64,000 nt of DNA from positions 36,554 through 100,553 of the forward strand of contig JAQTZW010000011.1 of the NCBI GenBank assembly GCA_028687575.1. The letters run 5' to 3'. The translations under genes were made by a program, and so were the position numbers. This DNA is from Gallionella sp. GTDB taxonomy: Bacteria; Pseudomonadota; Gammaproteobacteria; Burkholderiales; Gallionellaceae. Below, in pieces: positions 8,386 through 16,853 of the stretch. The stretch's first letter is position 1. Each line of letters begins with the position of its first letter. Below the pieces are notes generated by a model. That model did no database searches, was not told the origin of the DNA, and was given only the letters and a program-made list of their open reading frames with translations.

Positions 8386-8407
8386 AAATAAGCAGTTAAA
8401 GTGTCTC

Positions 8408-9451
8408 GTGCTGAAAATAGAAAGCGAACGCTGGTTTGATTTGCTGTTCGATGCAGCCATAGTTCCGCCTAATTTAAGCGTTTCATACGTTCCCGATCTC
8501 CGCTATTTGTTCTTGCAACGTATGGCAAATGAGTTGGAAGCCGCAGGGCTTCCTGTAGTTCGTCAGAAGCTTCCCGGCTTATTTAACAGAAAACATGCGA
8601 GCATCCTCAGCCGCACCCCTATTTCGCATCGGTCACCTGCAAAGTTGTTGGATGCAGATTTTTGTTACGGATATGGACTCGATAATTATTCATTTAGCGC
8701 AATCAATTATCTGGTTCTTCCCAAGCCGGTTAAGCCGTTCGATTTTGTAAAATCCTCAAACCGCCTAACGCTTGGTAATTTTGCAATTCGTATTGCGCGA
8801 CCACCATCTGGCTTCTTTGTTGAGCCGCCGCCAGAATTGCTAGTCACAGGAATTGCCGAGGTCGGCGGAACGAAAACCCATAGTTATATTGCGTGGCTTG
8901 GTGTGCAGTTCGATACCAATGCCATTGGTCCCGCAACATTGTCCGACCTAGAGCTTCTTGATCCAGCGAACCTGTGGGAAACAACGCCTCGGTCAAACCA
9001 CTCGCCTTATGTGTCACGGTTTGCCCAATACTTTTCCACATCCCCTTATGGTCAAATGAGCGACGAGGAGGAAGCGAAAATGCGACTGGCACTAGGTTTT
9101 CCTGCCAAAGGTAACGCCGGGGTGCGGGAACAAATTCTTTACGAATCCACGAAAGAAATTTTCGGAAATGACAATGTAAAACGCAGATATCGAGGAAAGG
9201 AATTGTACGGATTGGAGCTTGATGTTTGGATACCATCTAGGCAGATTGCCTTTGAGTATCAGGGGGAGCAGCACTATCGACATGTGCGGCACTGGCATGG
9301 TGACGACGGATTAAATCAACAAAAGGCACGAGATCGAAAAAAGAAAGACACATGCAAAGAACTTGGTATTCACCTGCTGTATTTCGATGTTGGTAGCGAT
9401 CTAGATAAAAACTCGATCCTTGAAGTTTTGCGAAACCACTGGTTGATTTAG
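8408..9451 (+). CDS. Accessory (moron) protein with C-terminal restriction-endonuclease-like nuclease domain
   Basis: A 347-residue protein inserted between the repressor and the endolysin. Residues ~240-345 look like a PD-(D/E)xK/Vsr-like nuclease domain: Glu241, then 'LELDVWIPSRQIAFEYQG' with Asp272, Glu283 and Gln285, followed by 'QHY' and a basic segment containing DxxKKxxCxxxG. The N-terminal ~230 residues are unrecognised and lower in GC than neighbouring phage genes. The gene starts with GTG (MLKIESE), has a weak ribosome site, and is followed by its own terminator at 9490. Own terminator plus unusual composition fits a lysogenic-conversion cargo gene, possibly anti-phage. Function is inferred only. 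Confidence 0.6.
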   Translation: MLKIESERWFDLLFDAAIVPPNLSVSYVPDLRYLFLQRMANELEAAGLPVVRQKLPGLFNRKHASILSRTPISHRSPAKLLDADFCYGYGLDNYSFSAINYLVLPKPVKPFDFVKSSNRLTLGNFAIRIARPPSGFFVEPPPELLVTGIAEVGGTKTHSYIAWLGVQFDTNAIGPATLSDLELLDPANLWETTPRSNHSPYVSRFAQYFSTSPYGQMSDEEEAKMRLALGFPAKGNAGVREQILYESTKEIFGNDNVKRRYRGKELYGLELDVWIPSRQIAFEYQGEQHYRHVRHWHGDDGLNQQKARDRKKKDTCKELGIHLLYFDVGSDLDKNSILEVLRNHWLI

Positions 9452-9489
9452 CACTAAAAGAAAACCCCTCTATCCCAGCTTCCTGCGGA

Positions 9490-9512
9490 GCGGAACCCCT
9501 TCCGCCTTTTTT
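9490..9512 (+). terminator. Rho-independent terminator after the accessory nuclease gene
   Basis: A 6-bp stem GCGGAA / TTCCGC with a CCCC tetraloop is followed by C and six T. It sits 38 bp after the stop at 9451 and isolates the accessory gene from the late lysis genes. Confidence 0.75.
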
Positions 9513-9532
9513 GACGTCCCGCGCGCGCGTAA

Positions 9533-9557
9533 CCTCTCGTCATCACCTGACGGGAGG
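9533..9557 (+). promoter_or_regulatory. Hairpin that would sequester the endolysin ribosome-binding site
   Basis: CCTCTCGTCA (9533-9542) can pair with TGACGGGAGG (9548-9557), 10 bp with one G-U wobble and a 5-nt loop. The 3' arm contains the GGGAGG Shine-Dalgarno of the endolysin gene (ATG at 9563). Translation of the lysis enzyme may be held down until the stem opens. Seen in sequence; the regulatory effect is inference. Confidence 0.5.
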
Positions 9558-9562
9558 CCGCG

Positions 9563-10063
9563 ATGGCACGCAAGATCGAACGCATCATCATCCACTGTTC
9601 GGATTCTCCGAACGGTCGCAGTTTGTTCACCGGCAAGCTCGGCGACAAGAATTTCACCACCCCGCTGCAAGAAATCGACAACTGGCATCGTGAGCGCGGA
9701 TTCAAGCGGCTCACTCAATGGCGAGAGCGGCAGGAGCCGCAACTCACCAGTATCGGCTACCACTTTCTGATCTATACCGCAGGCGCGGTGGCGGGTGCGC
9801 GCCATGTCGATGAGATCGGCGCACACGCTCAAGGCTACAACGCCACATCTATCGGCATCTGCCTAATCGGCAAAGACCTTTTCACTCAGGCGCAATGGGA
9901 TGCCCTGCGCGAGCAGGTCAAGACGCTGCAAGCGCGCCACCCCGGCGCGCAGGTGGTCGGCCATCGCGACCTGCCGGGCGTCAGCAAGACCTGCCCGAAT
10001 TTCGATGTCTCAACCTGGTTTGTCAATGACATGCAGCCAACACCAGACAGGATTTTTAACTAA
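9563..10063 (+). CDS. Endolysin, N-acetylmuramoyl-L-alanine amidase (Amidase_2)
   Basis: A 166-residue T7-lysozyme-type amidase that cuts the bond between MurNAc and L-Ala of peptidoglycan. Zinc ligands are visible: His11 (IIIHCSDS), His134 (VVGHRDLPG) and Cys144 (KTCPNFD). 'SIGYHFLIY' supplies the usual Tyr-His segment. It has no signal peptide, so it should need a holin for release. It begins the rightward late block, followed by two small membrane proteins and the spanins. Confidence 0.93.
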   Translation: MARKIERIIIHCSDSPNGRSLFTGKLGDKNFTTPLQEIDNWHRERGFKRLTQWRERQEPQLTSIGYHFLIYTAGAVAGARHVDEIGAHAQGYNATSIGICLIGKDLFTQAQWDALREQVKTLQARHPGAQVVGHRDLPGVSKTCPNFDVSTWFVNDMQPTPDRIFN

Positions 10064-10079
10064 ACGAAGGGGGAATGTC

Positions 10080-10262
10080 GTGAACGAGTACGTATTTCTG
10101 ATGATTGCCGGGCTTCTTCTGGTGGCCATTCTGCTGGCTGTGATCGCGGTGCTGGTGCAGATGGACGGCGAGGGGCGCGGCAGAAAGGTAGCCGAGTGGC
10201 TGTTCATTGCAGCTTTTGCCCTGGTTGTGGTGGACACCGTGATTGTTCTGGCGGTGATGTGA
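10080..10262 (+). CDS. Small two-helix membrane protein, holin candidate
   Basis: A 60-residue protein started by GTG at 10080, with a GGGGGA-like ribosome site. Two transmembrane helices (residues ~4-27 and ~40-59) are separated by a short charged loop (DGEGRGRKVAE). The stop overlaps the next start as TGATG. Position between the endolysin and spanins suggests a holin or antiholin role. It is too short for many ORF callers. Confidence 0.65.
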   Translation: MNEYVFLMIAGLLLVAILLAVIAVLVQMDGEGRGRKVAEWLFIAAFALVVVDTVIVLAVM

Positions 10263-10516
10263 TGAGCGACCCTATACAAATGGCACTCTCCGAAGGGCGG
10301 GACGTGGTGGTGACGGTCAAACTGTGGTGGCGCTCACGCACTTTGATGGTCAACGCGCTGGTGCTGGCGCTGGCTGCAGCCGAGGCGCAATTCGGGCTGT
10401 TGCAGCCCTATTTGCCCGGCAACGTCTATGCCTGGATCGCCTTCAGCCTGCCGGTGGTCAATGCCGTGCTGCGGGTGATCACGGTCGCGCCGCTGGTGGC
10501 TGCGGGGAATAAATGA
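10262..10516 (+). CDS. Phage membrane protein, holin-like
   Basis: An 84-residue protein with a cytoplasmic N-terminus containing 'LWWRSRTLMVNALVLALAAAE' and a second hydrophobic segment at ~57-80. It overlaps both neighbours (TGATG upstream, ATGA downstream). The amphipathic start, two membrane spans and lysis-cassette location fit class II holins of Mu-like phages. Confidence 0.7.
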   Translation: MSDPIQMALSEGRDVVVTVKLWWRSRTLMVNALVLALAAAEAQFGLLQPYLPGNVYAWIAFSLPVVNAVLRVITVAPLVAAGNK

Positions 10517-11073
10517 TGCTGCTCAATCCTATCCCCACTCCTTACCGCCTGCTGGCTGTCCTGTTGCTGGCGCTGGCCTGCCTCGGCTTTGGCTACACGC
10601 AGGGCGTTAGCCGCGAATCTGATCGGCGCGATGCGTTGGAGCTTGTGCAGGTGCGCGCCGACCAGGCTGTTTTCGCGCAGGTGCTGGAGAGCGGCAAGCG
10701 TCACGCCGAGGCCGCGCTGGCCTGGCAGCGCAAGGCTGATGACTATTACCAATCCTGGAAGGAGAAACTCAAAAATGCAGACGACACGCAACTATCTGAA
10801 TGCCAAGCAACGGGTGAACCGGGGGCGCAACCGAGTGGCGTTCATGCTGCTGTGCTCAGCGGCACTTGGGTCGGCCTGTACAACTCCGCCTGGCTGCCCG
10901 AATTCGCCGCTGAAGGCGATCTCGGCAGAGCTGCGGCAGAAGTCGCAGAAGCCTATTCCGTTACGCCCCGCGAAGCCCTCGACAACATCGCCCTCAACGC
11001 CCGGCGCTGCGGCGACGACCGCAAGCGGCTCGACGAGCTGATAGATCATCTGAACGAGATAGATGCGCGATGA
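10513..11073 (+). CDS. Rz: Rz-like i-spanin
   Basis: A 186-residue protein with one N-terminal membrane anchor (residues ~14-30) and a periplasmic helical segment (~35-85) of the kind that bridges to the outer-membrane spanin. The C-terminal half (~100-186) adds a further helical region. An Rz1-type lipoprotein reading frame is nested inside in another frame (10775-11041), the classic spanin arrangement. It would act in the last step of host lysis by fusing inner and outer membranes. Confidence 0.82.
   Translation: MMLLNPIPTPYRLLAVLLLALACLGFGYTQGVSRESDRRDALELVQVRADQAVFAQVLESGKRHAEAALAWQRKADDYYQSWKEKLKNADDTQLSECQATGEPGAQPSGVHAAVLSGTWVGLYNSAWLPEFAAEGDLGRAAAEVAEAYSVTPREALDNIALNARRCGDDRKRLDELIDHLNEIDAR
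10775..11041 (+). CDS. Rz1: Rz1-like o-spanin lipoprotein nested in Rz
   Basis: An 88-residue frame wholly inside the Rz gene in a different frame. ATG at 10775 has an upstream GGAG. The product has a basic N-terminus, a short hydrophobic stretch (VAFMLLCSAALGSAC) ending in a lipobox LGSAC, and a Pro/Ser/Thr-rich mature part (CTTPPGCPNS...), all hallmarks of Rz1. The lipidated Cys would anchor it in the outer membrane facing Rz. Some automated annotation would discard it as an overlap. Confidence 0.8.
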   Translation: MQTTRNYLNAKQRVNRGRNRVAFMLLCSAALGSACTTPPGCPNSPLKAISAELRQKSQKPIPLRPAKPSTTSPSTPGAAATTASGSTS

Positions 11074-11279
11074 CGGACCAGTGCGATAAGGCGCAGGAGT
11101 TCGAGGCGATGCATCGCGATATCGCGCAGCACACTCGGCGCGCGACGTTGCCCTATACCGGGCAATGCCACAACTGTGGCGACATTACCGGCGGCGGGCG
11201 CAGGTTCTGCGATGCGGATTGCCGCGACGATTACGAGAAGCGCATGAAATTGAAAGGGGCACATGCAAATTCAAATTAA
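11070..11279 (+). CDS. Small zinc-finger protein (DksA/TraR-like C4 type)
   Basis: A 69-residue protein with a C-terminal finger: CHNC, then FCDADC 15 residues on, followed by 'RDDYEKR', resembling TraR/DksA-type or FCS-like zinc fingers seen in Mu-like phages. The start overlaps the Rz stop (ATGA). It may act on host RNA polymerase or DNA; this is a family-level inference. Confidence 0.65.
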   Translation: MTDQCDKAQEFEAMHRDIAQHTRRATLPYTGQCHNCGDITGGGRRFCDADCRDDYEKRMKLKGAHANSN

Positions 11280-11622
11280 CCTGTGGGAGCTGATCCTTGC
11301 GCTGGCCACGCTGATTGGCGTGTTTTCCTCGATGATCTGGCTGTTTGGCACGATTCTTGTCAAGCAGTTCAAAGCCTTGCTGGATACTCGTTTCAGCGCG
11401 ATCCATGACGATGCAACAAAACGAGCAGAGGCCGACGCCAAGGTTGATGCTCAGTTGCGTCAATTCGAGAAGGATTTCCTGACGTTTCAGCGCGACATAC
11501 CGTTGCAGTACGTGCGTCGGGAAGACTACATACGCGGCCAGACGGTGATCGAGTCGAAGCTGGACGCGGTTTATAGCAAGCTGGAGCTGGTGCAGATACA
11601 GGGGGCAAAACAACATGGTTGA
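11263..11622 (+). CDS. Membrane-anchored coiled-coil phage protein, 119 aa
   Basis: An N-terminal membrane helix (residues ~8-32, 'LWELILALATLIGVFSSMIW') is followed by a long charged helix (~35-112). The gene overlaps the zinc-finger gene by 17 nt and the next gene by 8 nt. Similar anchored coiled-coil proteins sit between lysis and packaging genes in Mu-like phages, with no assigned function. Confidence 0.65.
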   Translation: MQIQINLWELILALATLIGVFSSMIWLFGTILVKQFKALLDTRFSAIHDDATKRAEADAKVDAQLRQFEKDFLTFQRDIPLQYVRREDYIRGQTVIESKLDAVYSKLELVQIQGAKQHG

Positions 11623-11926
11623 TCAAGAAAAAGTACGGCGCGAGAACCTGCGCTGGTGGGTGATCCTGACGCTGTACAACGCCAGCCCGATGGGTGCGTA
11701 TGAAGAGTTGGTGTTGGCCACGGTGCATGGGATGCTACCGGATTCCAGCGCGCTGGAAGTGCGGCGCACGCTGGACTATTTGTCTGACCGTGAACTGGTG
11801 AAGCTGATCAAGCAGCCTGACGGACGCTGGTTTGCAGACCTGACACGCCACGGCACTGATCTGGCCGAGTACACGGTGGATTGCGATCCTGGCATTGCAC
11901 GCCCGGTCAAGTATTGGGGACAGTGA
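11615..11926 (+). CDS. Winged-helix-like phage protein, Mu gp26 position
   Basis: A 103-residue protein with a winged-helix pattern: 'RWWVILTLYNASPMGAYEE', then 'VRRTLDYLSDRELVKLI' and a beta wing 'QPDGRWFADLTRHG'. It is located immediately before the gp27-like gene (stop/start overlap TGATG), like the small protein of unknown role there in Mu-type phages. It may assist packaging or regulation. Confidence 0.65.
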   Translation: MVDQEKVRRENLRWWVILTLYNASPMGAYEELVLATVHGMLPDSSALEVRRTLDYLSDRELVKLIKQPDGRWFADLTRHGTDLAEYTVDCDPGIARPVKYWGQ

Positions 11927-12453
11927 TGCCGCCGCGTTCGAAGATTGACAAGTTGCCCAAAGAGGTCAAGCAGTGGCTGGACCGGGCGCTGATCGAAGGA
12001 AACTTCTCCGGCTATGAATTGCTGGAACAGGAGTTGGCGGAACGCGGTTACGCAATCGGCAAATCCAGCATCAATCGTTACGGTCAGGAGTTCGAGCAGC
12101 GCCTGCATGCTCTCAAGCTAGCCACTGAGCAAGCCAGGGCGATCAGCGAATCTGCGCCGGACCACGCCGGCGCAATGAACGATGCACTGATCCGCCTTGT
12201 GCAACAGAAAGCCTTTGACACCCTGCTGAAAATGGAAGAAGGCACTCCGATGAAGGATATCGGACTGATGGTCGCGCGCCTGTCGAATGCCACGGTGAAT
12301 CAGAAGAAGTGGGCGGCTGAACATGAAGCGCGCGTGAGAGCCGAAGAGCGCGCCAAAGCAGCCGAGGCGATGGCCAGCACGGCCAAGGCCAACGGTGTGT
12401 CACCGGAAACCATCGCGATCATCCGGCGCGATGTGCTGGGGATGGCTGCCTGA
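11926..12453 (+). CDS. Mu gp27-like (DUF3486) protein, probable small terminase
   Basis: A 175-residue protein. 'PPRSKIDKLPKEVKQWLDRAL' followed by 'ELLEQELAERGYAIGKSSIN' and 'YGQEFEQRL' is the characteristic DUF3486 start, a DNA-binding helix-turn-helix. The rest is helical. The gene precedes the large terminase and overlaps it by 1 nt, so it is the likely small terminase subunit that recognises pac-like host-joined ends. ATG at 11926 is preferred over the longer frame from 11881. Confidence 0.85.
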   Translation: MPPRSKIDKLPKEVKQWLDRALIEGNFSGYELLEQELAERGYAIGKSSINRYGQEFEQRLHALKLATEQARAISESAPDHAGAMNDALIRLVQQKAFDTLLKMEEGTPMKDIGLMVARLSNATVNQKKWAAEHEARVRAEERAKAAEAMASTAKANGVSPETIAIIRRDVLGMAA

Positions 12454-13862
12454 TGGGAAACGCCAAGATCATTCCGGCCAACAAGGACGGCATTTTCCTG
12501 CCGTATCAGCACGCATGGGTAGCCGATCAATCGCTGCTGAAGATGATGGAAAAGGCGCGTCAAATTGGCCTATCCTGGTCTACTGCCTACGCCGCCGACG
12601 AACGCACGGCTGCGGTCGGCGCGCGCAATGATCAGTGGGTATCGAGCCGAGACGACTTGCAGGCACGGCTGTTCATCGAAGACTGCAAGATGTGGGCGAA
12701 GGTGCTCAATATGGCCGCCCGTGATTTGGGCGAAATCGTGATTGACGATAAGTCGAAGATCACAGCGTATGTGCTGGAGTTCGCCTCGGGCCGCCGCATC
12801 CACTCCATGTCCAGCAACCCGGACGCGCAGGCTGGCAAACGCGGCGGGCGTGTGCTGGACGAGTTCGCACTGCACCCTGATCCGCGCAAGTTGTGGTCCA
12901 TTGCCTATCCTGGCATCACCTGGGGCGGCTCGATGGAAGTCATTTCGACGCATCGCGGCAGCCATAACTTTTTCAACCAGCTGATTCGGGAGGTGCGCGA
13001 AAACGGCAACCCGAAAGGGATCAGCCTGCACCGTGTCACGCTACAGGACGCGCTGGATCAAGGTTTCCTCTACAAACTTCAGCAGTCGCTGCCGGCGCAC
13101 GATACACGTCAGGAGATGGACGAGGCGGCTTACTTCGATTTTGTCCGTGCCGGCTGCGCCGACGAAGAGAGTTTTCAGCAGGAATACATGTGCCAACCCG
13201 CCGACGACGATGTCGCGTTCCTTGAATACGACCTGATCGCCAGCTGCGAGTATGCAGCCGGTGAAGAATGGGAGTACAGCTATGAGCAGCTCAAGGCGGC
13301 ACGTGGCCGCTTGTATGCCGGACTGGATATTGGTCGAAAGAAGGATCTGACGGTGCTATGGGTGTTCGAGCTGCTGGGCGATGTGCTGTATACCCGCAAG
13401 CTCGTCGAGCTGAAGAATATGTCCAAGCCCGATCAGGAAAAGGTGTTGTGGCCAATCATGGCACTGATGGAGCGCACCTGTATAGACAACACCGGCCTCG
13501 GCATCGGCTGGTCAGACGACGCGCAGAAAAAGTTCGGCGAATACCGGGTCGAGGGCATCACCTTCACGCCGCGCGTCAAGGAAGCGTTGGCTTATCCGGT
13601 ACGCGGCAAGATGCAGGACAAGAAAGTCCGCATCCCCTACCGCCCGGAAGTGCGCGCCGATCTGCGCGCGGTGACCAAGGTGACGACGGCGGCTGGCAAC
13701 GTGAGGTTCACGGCGGAGCGCTCCGAGAACGGCCACGCAGACCGATTCTGGGCGAAGGCGCTGGGGATACATGCTGCGAGCAATCCTGTGGCGCCAATCG
13801 ATTTCATTCCCGTGCCAAAGAGCAGCGGAACGGGCTTTAGCTTTGGAGGTGGTGCGTGGTAG
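12453..13862 (+). CDS. Terminase large subunit (Mu gp28-like)
   Basis: A 469-residue packaging motor/nuclease. The ATPase part shows 'MMEKARQIGLSWSTAY' as the Walker-A-like segment, and 'GKRGGRVLDEFA' contains the Walker-B acid pair. The C-terminal nuclease domain starts at 'LYAGLDIGRKKDLTVL' (first catalytic Asp) and includes 'IDNTGLGIGW'. This is the Mu gp28 family, which packages by headful from integrated phage DNA. It overlaps both neighbours. Confidence 0.9.
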   Translation: MGNAKIIPANKDGIFLPYQHAWVADQSLLKMMEKARQIGLSWSTAYAADERTAAVGARNDQWVSSRDDLQARLFIEDCKMWAKVLNMAARDLGEIVIDDKSKITAYVLEFASGRRIHSMSSNPDAQAGKRGGRVLDEFALHPDPRKLWSIAYPGITWGGSMEVISTHRGSHNFFNQLIREVRENGNPKGISLHRVTLQDALDQGFLYKLQQSLPAHDTRQEMDEAAYFDFVRAGCADEESFQQEYMCQPADDDVAFLEYDLIASCEYAAGEEWEYSYEQLKAARGRLYAGLDIGRKKDLTVLWVFELLGDVLYTRKLVELKNMSKPDQEKVLWPIMALMERTCIDNTGLGIGWSDDAQKKFGEYRVEGITFTPRVKEALAYPVRGKMQDKKVRIPYRPEVRADLRAVTKVTTAAGNVRFTAERSENGHADRFWAKALGIHAASNPVAPIDFIPVPKSSGTGFSFGGGAW

Positions 13863-15445
13863 CGATTAAGGACTGGTTCGGAAAACTCATCAAGCGCGGC
13901 GATCTGGAAAAACCCCAAACCGCCGACGTGATCGGATTGCATCGCCAGTTCGCTACGCATCCTTCTCGCGGCCTGACTCCGGCATCGTTGGCCGAGATCA
14001 TGCAACAGGCCGAGCTTGGCTACATCATCGCGCAGCATGATCTGTTCGCGGACATGGAGGAGAAGGACGCGCATATCTATGCCGAGATGGCCAAGCGCAA
14101 GCGCGCTTTGCTCGGTGTGGAGTGGGATATCGTTCCGCCGAAAAACGCCAGCGCCACCGAACGCAAACTGGCCGGATACGCCAAGGAGTTGATGCAGGAT
14201 GTGCCGAATTTCGAGGACGTGATCCTGGATGCGCTGGACGGCATCGGCCACGGATTCAGCTGTCAGGAAATCGAGTGGCAGCGCCTCGGCAACGAGATTA
14301 TGCCAGGCCGTCTGATCCATCGTCCGCAAGGCTGGTTCCAGACGGACCGCGCCACGCGCAGCGAATTACGGCTGCGTGACAATTCGCCAGACGGGCAAGA
14401 ACTGTGGCCATTCGGCTGGATCACGCATGTCCACAAGGCAAAAAGCGGCTACCTGTCCCGCGCTGGCCTGCACCGCGTGCTGGCTTGGCCATATCTTTTC
14501 AAGGCTTACTCAGTCGGAGATTTGGCGGAGTTTCTGGAGATCTACGGCCTGCCGTTACGCATCGGTAAATACGGCTCTGGCGCAGGAGAGCCGGAGAAGG
14601 CCAAGCTGCTGGAGGCGCTGGTGTCCATCGGCCATAACGCTGCCGGCATCATCCCGGAAGGGATGTCCATCGAGTTTCAGGAAGCTGCGAAGGGTTCGCA
14701 TACCCCATTCGAAGCGATGATTGCCTGGTGTGAGCGCAGTCAGAGCAAGGCGATCCTCGGCGGCACGCTGACCAGCCAGGCAGATGGAAAGAGCAGCACC
14801 AATGCGCTCGGCAACGTACACAACGAGGTGCGGCTGGATATTCTGCAGGCAGATGCCACGCAGCTGGCCGGCACATTCACCCGCGATCTGGTGTATCCGC
14901 TGCTGGTTCTGAATAAGGGCGGCATCAATGATCTGCGCCGCTGCCCTAAATTCGTGTTCAACACGCAACAAGGCGAGGATATCTCGGTATGGTCGGATGC
15001 GCTGCCGAAGCTAGTCGGCGTCGGTTTCCGCATCAAGGAAGAATGGGCCGCAGAGAAGCTCGGCATTCCACAGCCGGAGGAAGGCGATCGCGTCCTGAGT
15101 GTGGTGCCAGTCAATCAGCCGTCCGGTGCGCCTGCGGTTGCGGCCAATACCTCCATCGCGACACTTTCGCAGGGCGGGTCGCCCGGTGGCGATCATCTGG
15201 ACGATCTCGTCAACGAGGCGCTCAGAGACTGGGAAGCACCCATGCAGCCGATCATGGATGTGTTGCAGGCCGAGATGAATACGGCGGCAACCAACGGTGA
15301 GACGGCGGAGCAATTCATCGCGCGCCTTCCCGGACTGCTCGGCAAGATGGATATGGACGCGCTGACCGAGCGCCTGACCAAGACAGCTTTCACCGCACGC
15401 ATTGCCGGCGAGGCTGGTATTCAATCCGACGACGATGGCCGGTAA
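13856..15445 (+). CDS. Portal protein (DUF935, Mu gp29-like)
   Basis: A 529-residue portal protein of the DUF935 family. Recognisable segments include 'LYAEMAKRKRALLGVEWDI'-like text near residue 85 and 'GHGFSCQEIEWQRLGNEI', 'RSQSKAILGGTLTSQADGK' in the middle. Twelve copies would form the channel at the capsid vertex and contact terminase. It starts with GTG at 13856, overlaps the terminase by 7 nt, and its end overlaps the MuF start by 11 nt. Confidence 0.9.
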   Translation: MVAIKDWFGKLIKRGDLEKPQTADVIGLHRQFATHPSRGLTPASLAEIMQQAELGYIIAQHDLFADMEEKDAHIYAEMAKRKRALLGVEWDIVPPKNASATERKLAGYAKELMQDVPNFEDVILDALDGIGHGFSCQEIEWQRLGNEIMPGRLIHRPQGWFQTDRATRSELRLRDNSPDGQELWPFGWITHVHKAKSGYLSRAGLHRVLAWPYLFKAYSVGDLAEFLEIYGLPLRIGKYGSGAGEPEKAKLLEALVSIGHNAAGIIPEGMSIEFQEAAKGSHTPFEAMIAWCERSQSKAILGGTLTSQADGKSSTNALGNVHNEVRLDILQADATQLAGTFTRDLVYPLLVLNKGGINDLRRCPKFVFNTQQGEDISVWSDALPKLVGVGFRIKEEWAAEKLGIPQPEEGDRVLSVVPVNQPSGAPAVAANTSIATLSQGGSPGGDHLDDLVNEALRDWEAPMQPIMDVLQAEMNTAATNGETAEQFIARLPGLLGKMDMDALTERLTKTAFTARIAGEAGIQSDDDGR

Positions 15446-16853
15446 TTCACCTATTGCTGCGGCATTCAAGCTGACGCCACAGGAGGCCGTCGACTATCTG
15501 CATGGGCGTGATCAACTCACCAAAACGTTCAACTGGCAGGATGTATGGCAGGAGGAGCATGCCTACCAGTTCACCGTGTCGCGTCTGGCCAGGCTGGATA
15601 TTCTGGAGGCGATGCGCGCGGGACTCACGCGCTCGGTCGAAGGTGATCTATCTCGCCGCGACTGGGTGAAAAACGCGCAGTCGCTACTGGAAAAGGCCGG
15701 TTGGTGGGGCCGCAAGGAAGTACTCGACCCGGTTAGCGGAGAAATCGTCACCACGACGTTCAATGCGGAGCGGCTGAAGCTGATCTTCGATACCAATATC
15801 CGCATGGCCTATTCCGCAGGGCTGTGGCAGCGCATCGTGCGCAATAAGTCGGCGCTTCCCTACATCCGCTACATCACCAAGCGCGACGAGCGCGTGAGAG
15901 AGTCTCACCGTTCCTGGGACAATGTAGTGCTGCCGGTCGATCATCCTTTCTGGAAGACGCATTTCCCGCCCAACGGCTGGCGTTGCCGCTGCCGCGTGAT
16001 GAGCATCAGTCAGGCCGATTACGACAAGGGGATGTCTCCCAACGGTGAGTTGCTCAACAAGGCCGCGCCTAAGGTCGAATACCGCGACTGGATCAACAAG
16101 CGCACCGGCGTGGTCAAGCGTGTTCCGAACGGTATCGATCCGGGGTTCGCCTACAACCCCGGTATGGCGCGCGATGCAGGAATTTCCGCCGTTGTACGAA
16201 ACAAGCTGAATGGACTTCCCGCCGCCATGCGCAGAGCGGCGCTGGGCCCGGTCGAGATCAAGCCGGTCGAAGCGGAATTCAGGAAAGCTGTGGAGGATGC
16301 GCTCGCAGGTATTCCGGAGTCGGTACGCATGACGGTTATGGCCGGTGGATACGAGCTGCGCATCGCGCCGAAGATTACGGATGTGCTGCCGAGGCTGGCT
16401 GGAAAACAGCCTCGCGGCCATGATTCCGGGGTGGTATGGGAAGAACTGGATGGCGGATCATTCGCTGGTGAACGACTGATCGTAATCGCTGGATCTGCCC
16501 TGGAAAAAGGCCAATATGTCGCAACCAGCACCGATCGTGCAGGCGAACTATTACGGCATGAATATGGTCATGCCCTGGATTTGATTTTGCGTCTATCCGA
16601 TTTTCCTGAATTCATCGTTGCCTACGACAGGGATGCAGTTGCATTGCACGCATGGCTGGATAAGAAATTGCCGAAAGATGCGATCCGCGAATTGGGCTAT
16701 CTGTTGCAACCAGGACAGGCGGGCAGGCAAGAGGCGTTTGCCGAGATATTTGCCTTTATCCACGGAGGCGGTACGGCAAGTTATATAGATGCATTGCAGG
16801 CATTCCCTGAAGCGACTAAAGTGGCCTCTACCATGTTGGAGCGCATCAAGTGA
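15435..16853 (+). CDS. MuF (gpF-like) head morphogenesis protein fused to a zincin-like metallopeptidase domain
   Basis: A 472-residue protein. Residues ~60-200 are the gpF/SPP1-gp7 domain, with 'RYITKRDERVRESHRSWDN' and the Cys pair in 'WRCRCRVMSIS'. Residues ~290-472 form a separate domain with HEYGH (375-379), a perfect HExxH, and 'RQEAFAEIFAF' (431-441) offering the third glutamate ligand, as in anthrax-lethal-factor-like zincins. MuF proteins with C-terminal toxin domains are a known family of phage-borne polymorphic toxins. The extra domain is less GC-rich than the gpF part. A small gene overlaps its stop codon and may encode immunity. A structural-maturation protease role is the alternative. 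Confidence 0.82.
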   Translation: MAGNSPIAAAFKLTPQEAVDYLHGRDQLTKTFNWQDVWQEEHAYQFTVSRLARLDILEAMRAGLTRSVEGDLSRRDWVKNAQSLLEKAGWWGRKEVLDPVSGEIVTTTFNAERLKLIFDTNIRMAYSAGLWQRIVRNKSALPYIRYITKRDERVRESHRSWDNVVLPVDHPFWKTHFPPNGWRCRCRVMSISQADYDKGMSPNGELLNKAAPKVEYRDWINKRTGVVKRVPNGIDPGFAYNPGMARDAGISAVVRNKLNGLPAAMRRAALGPVEIKPVEAEFRKAVEDALAGIPESVRMTVMAGGYELRIAPKITDVLPRLAGKQPRGHDSGVVWEELDGGSFAGERLIVIAGSALEKGQYVATSTDRAGELLRHEYGHALDLILRLSDFPEFIVAYDRDAVALHAWLDKKLPKDAIRELGYLLQPGQAGRQEAFAEIFAFIHGGGTASYIDALQAFPEATKVASTMLERIK

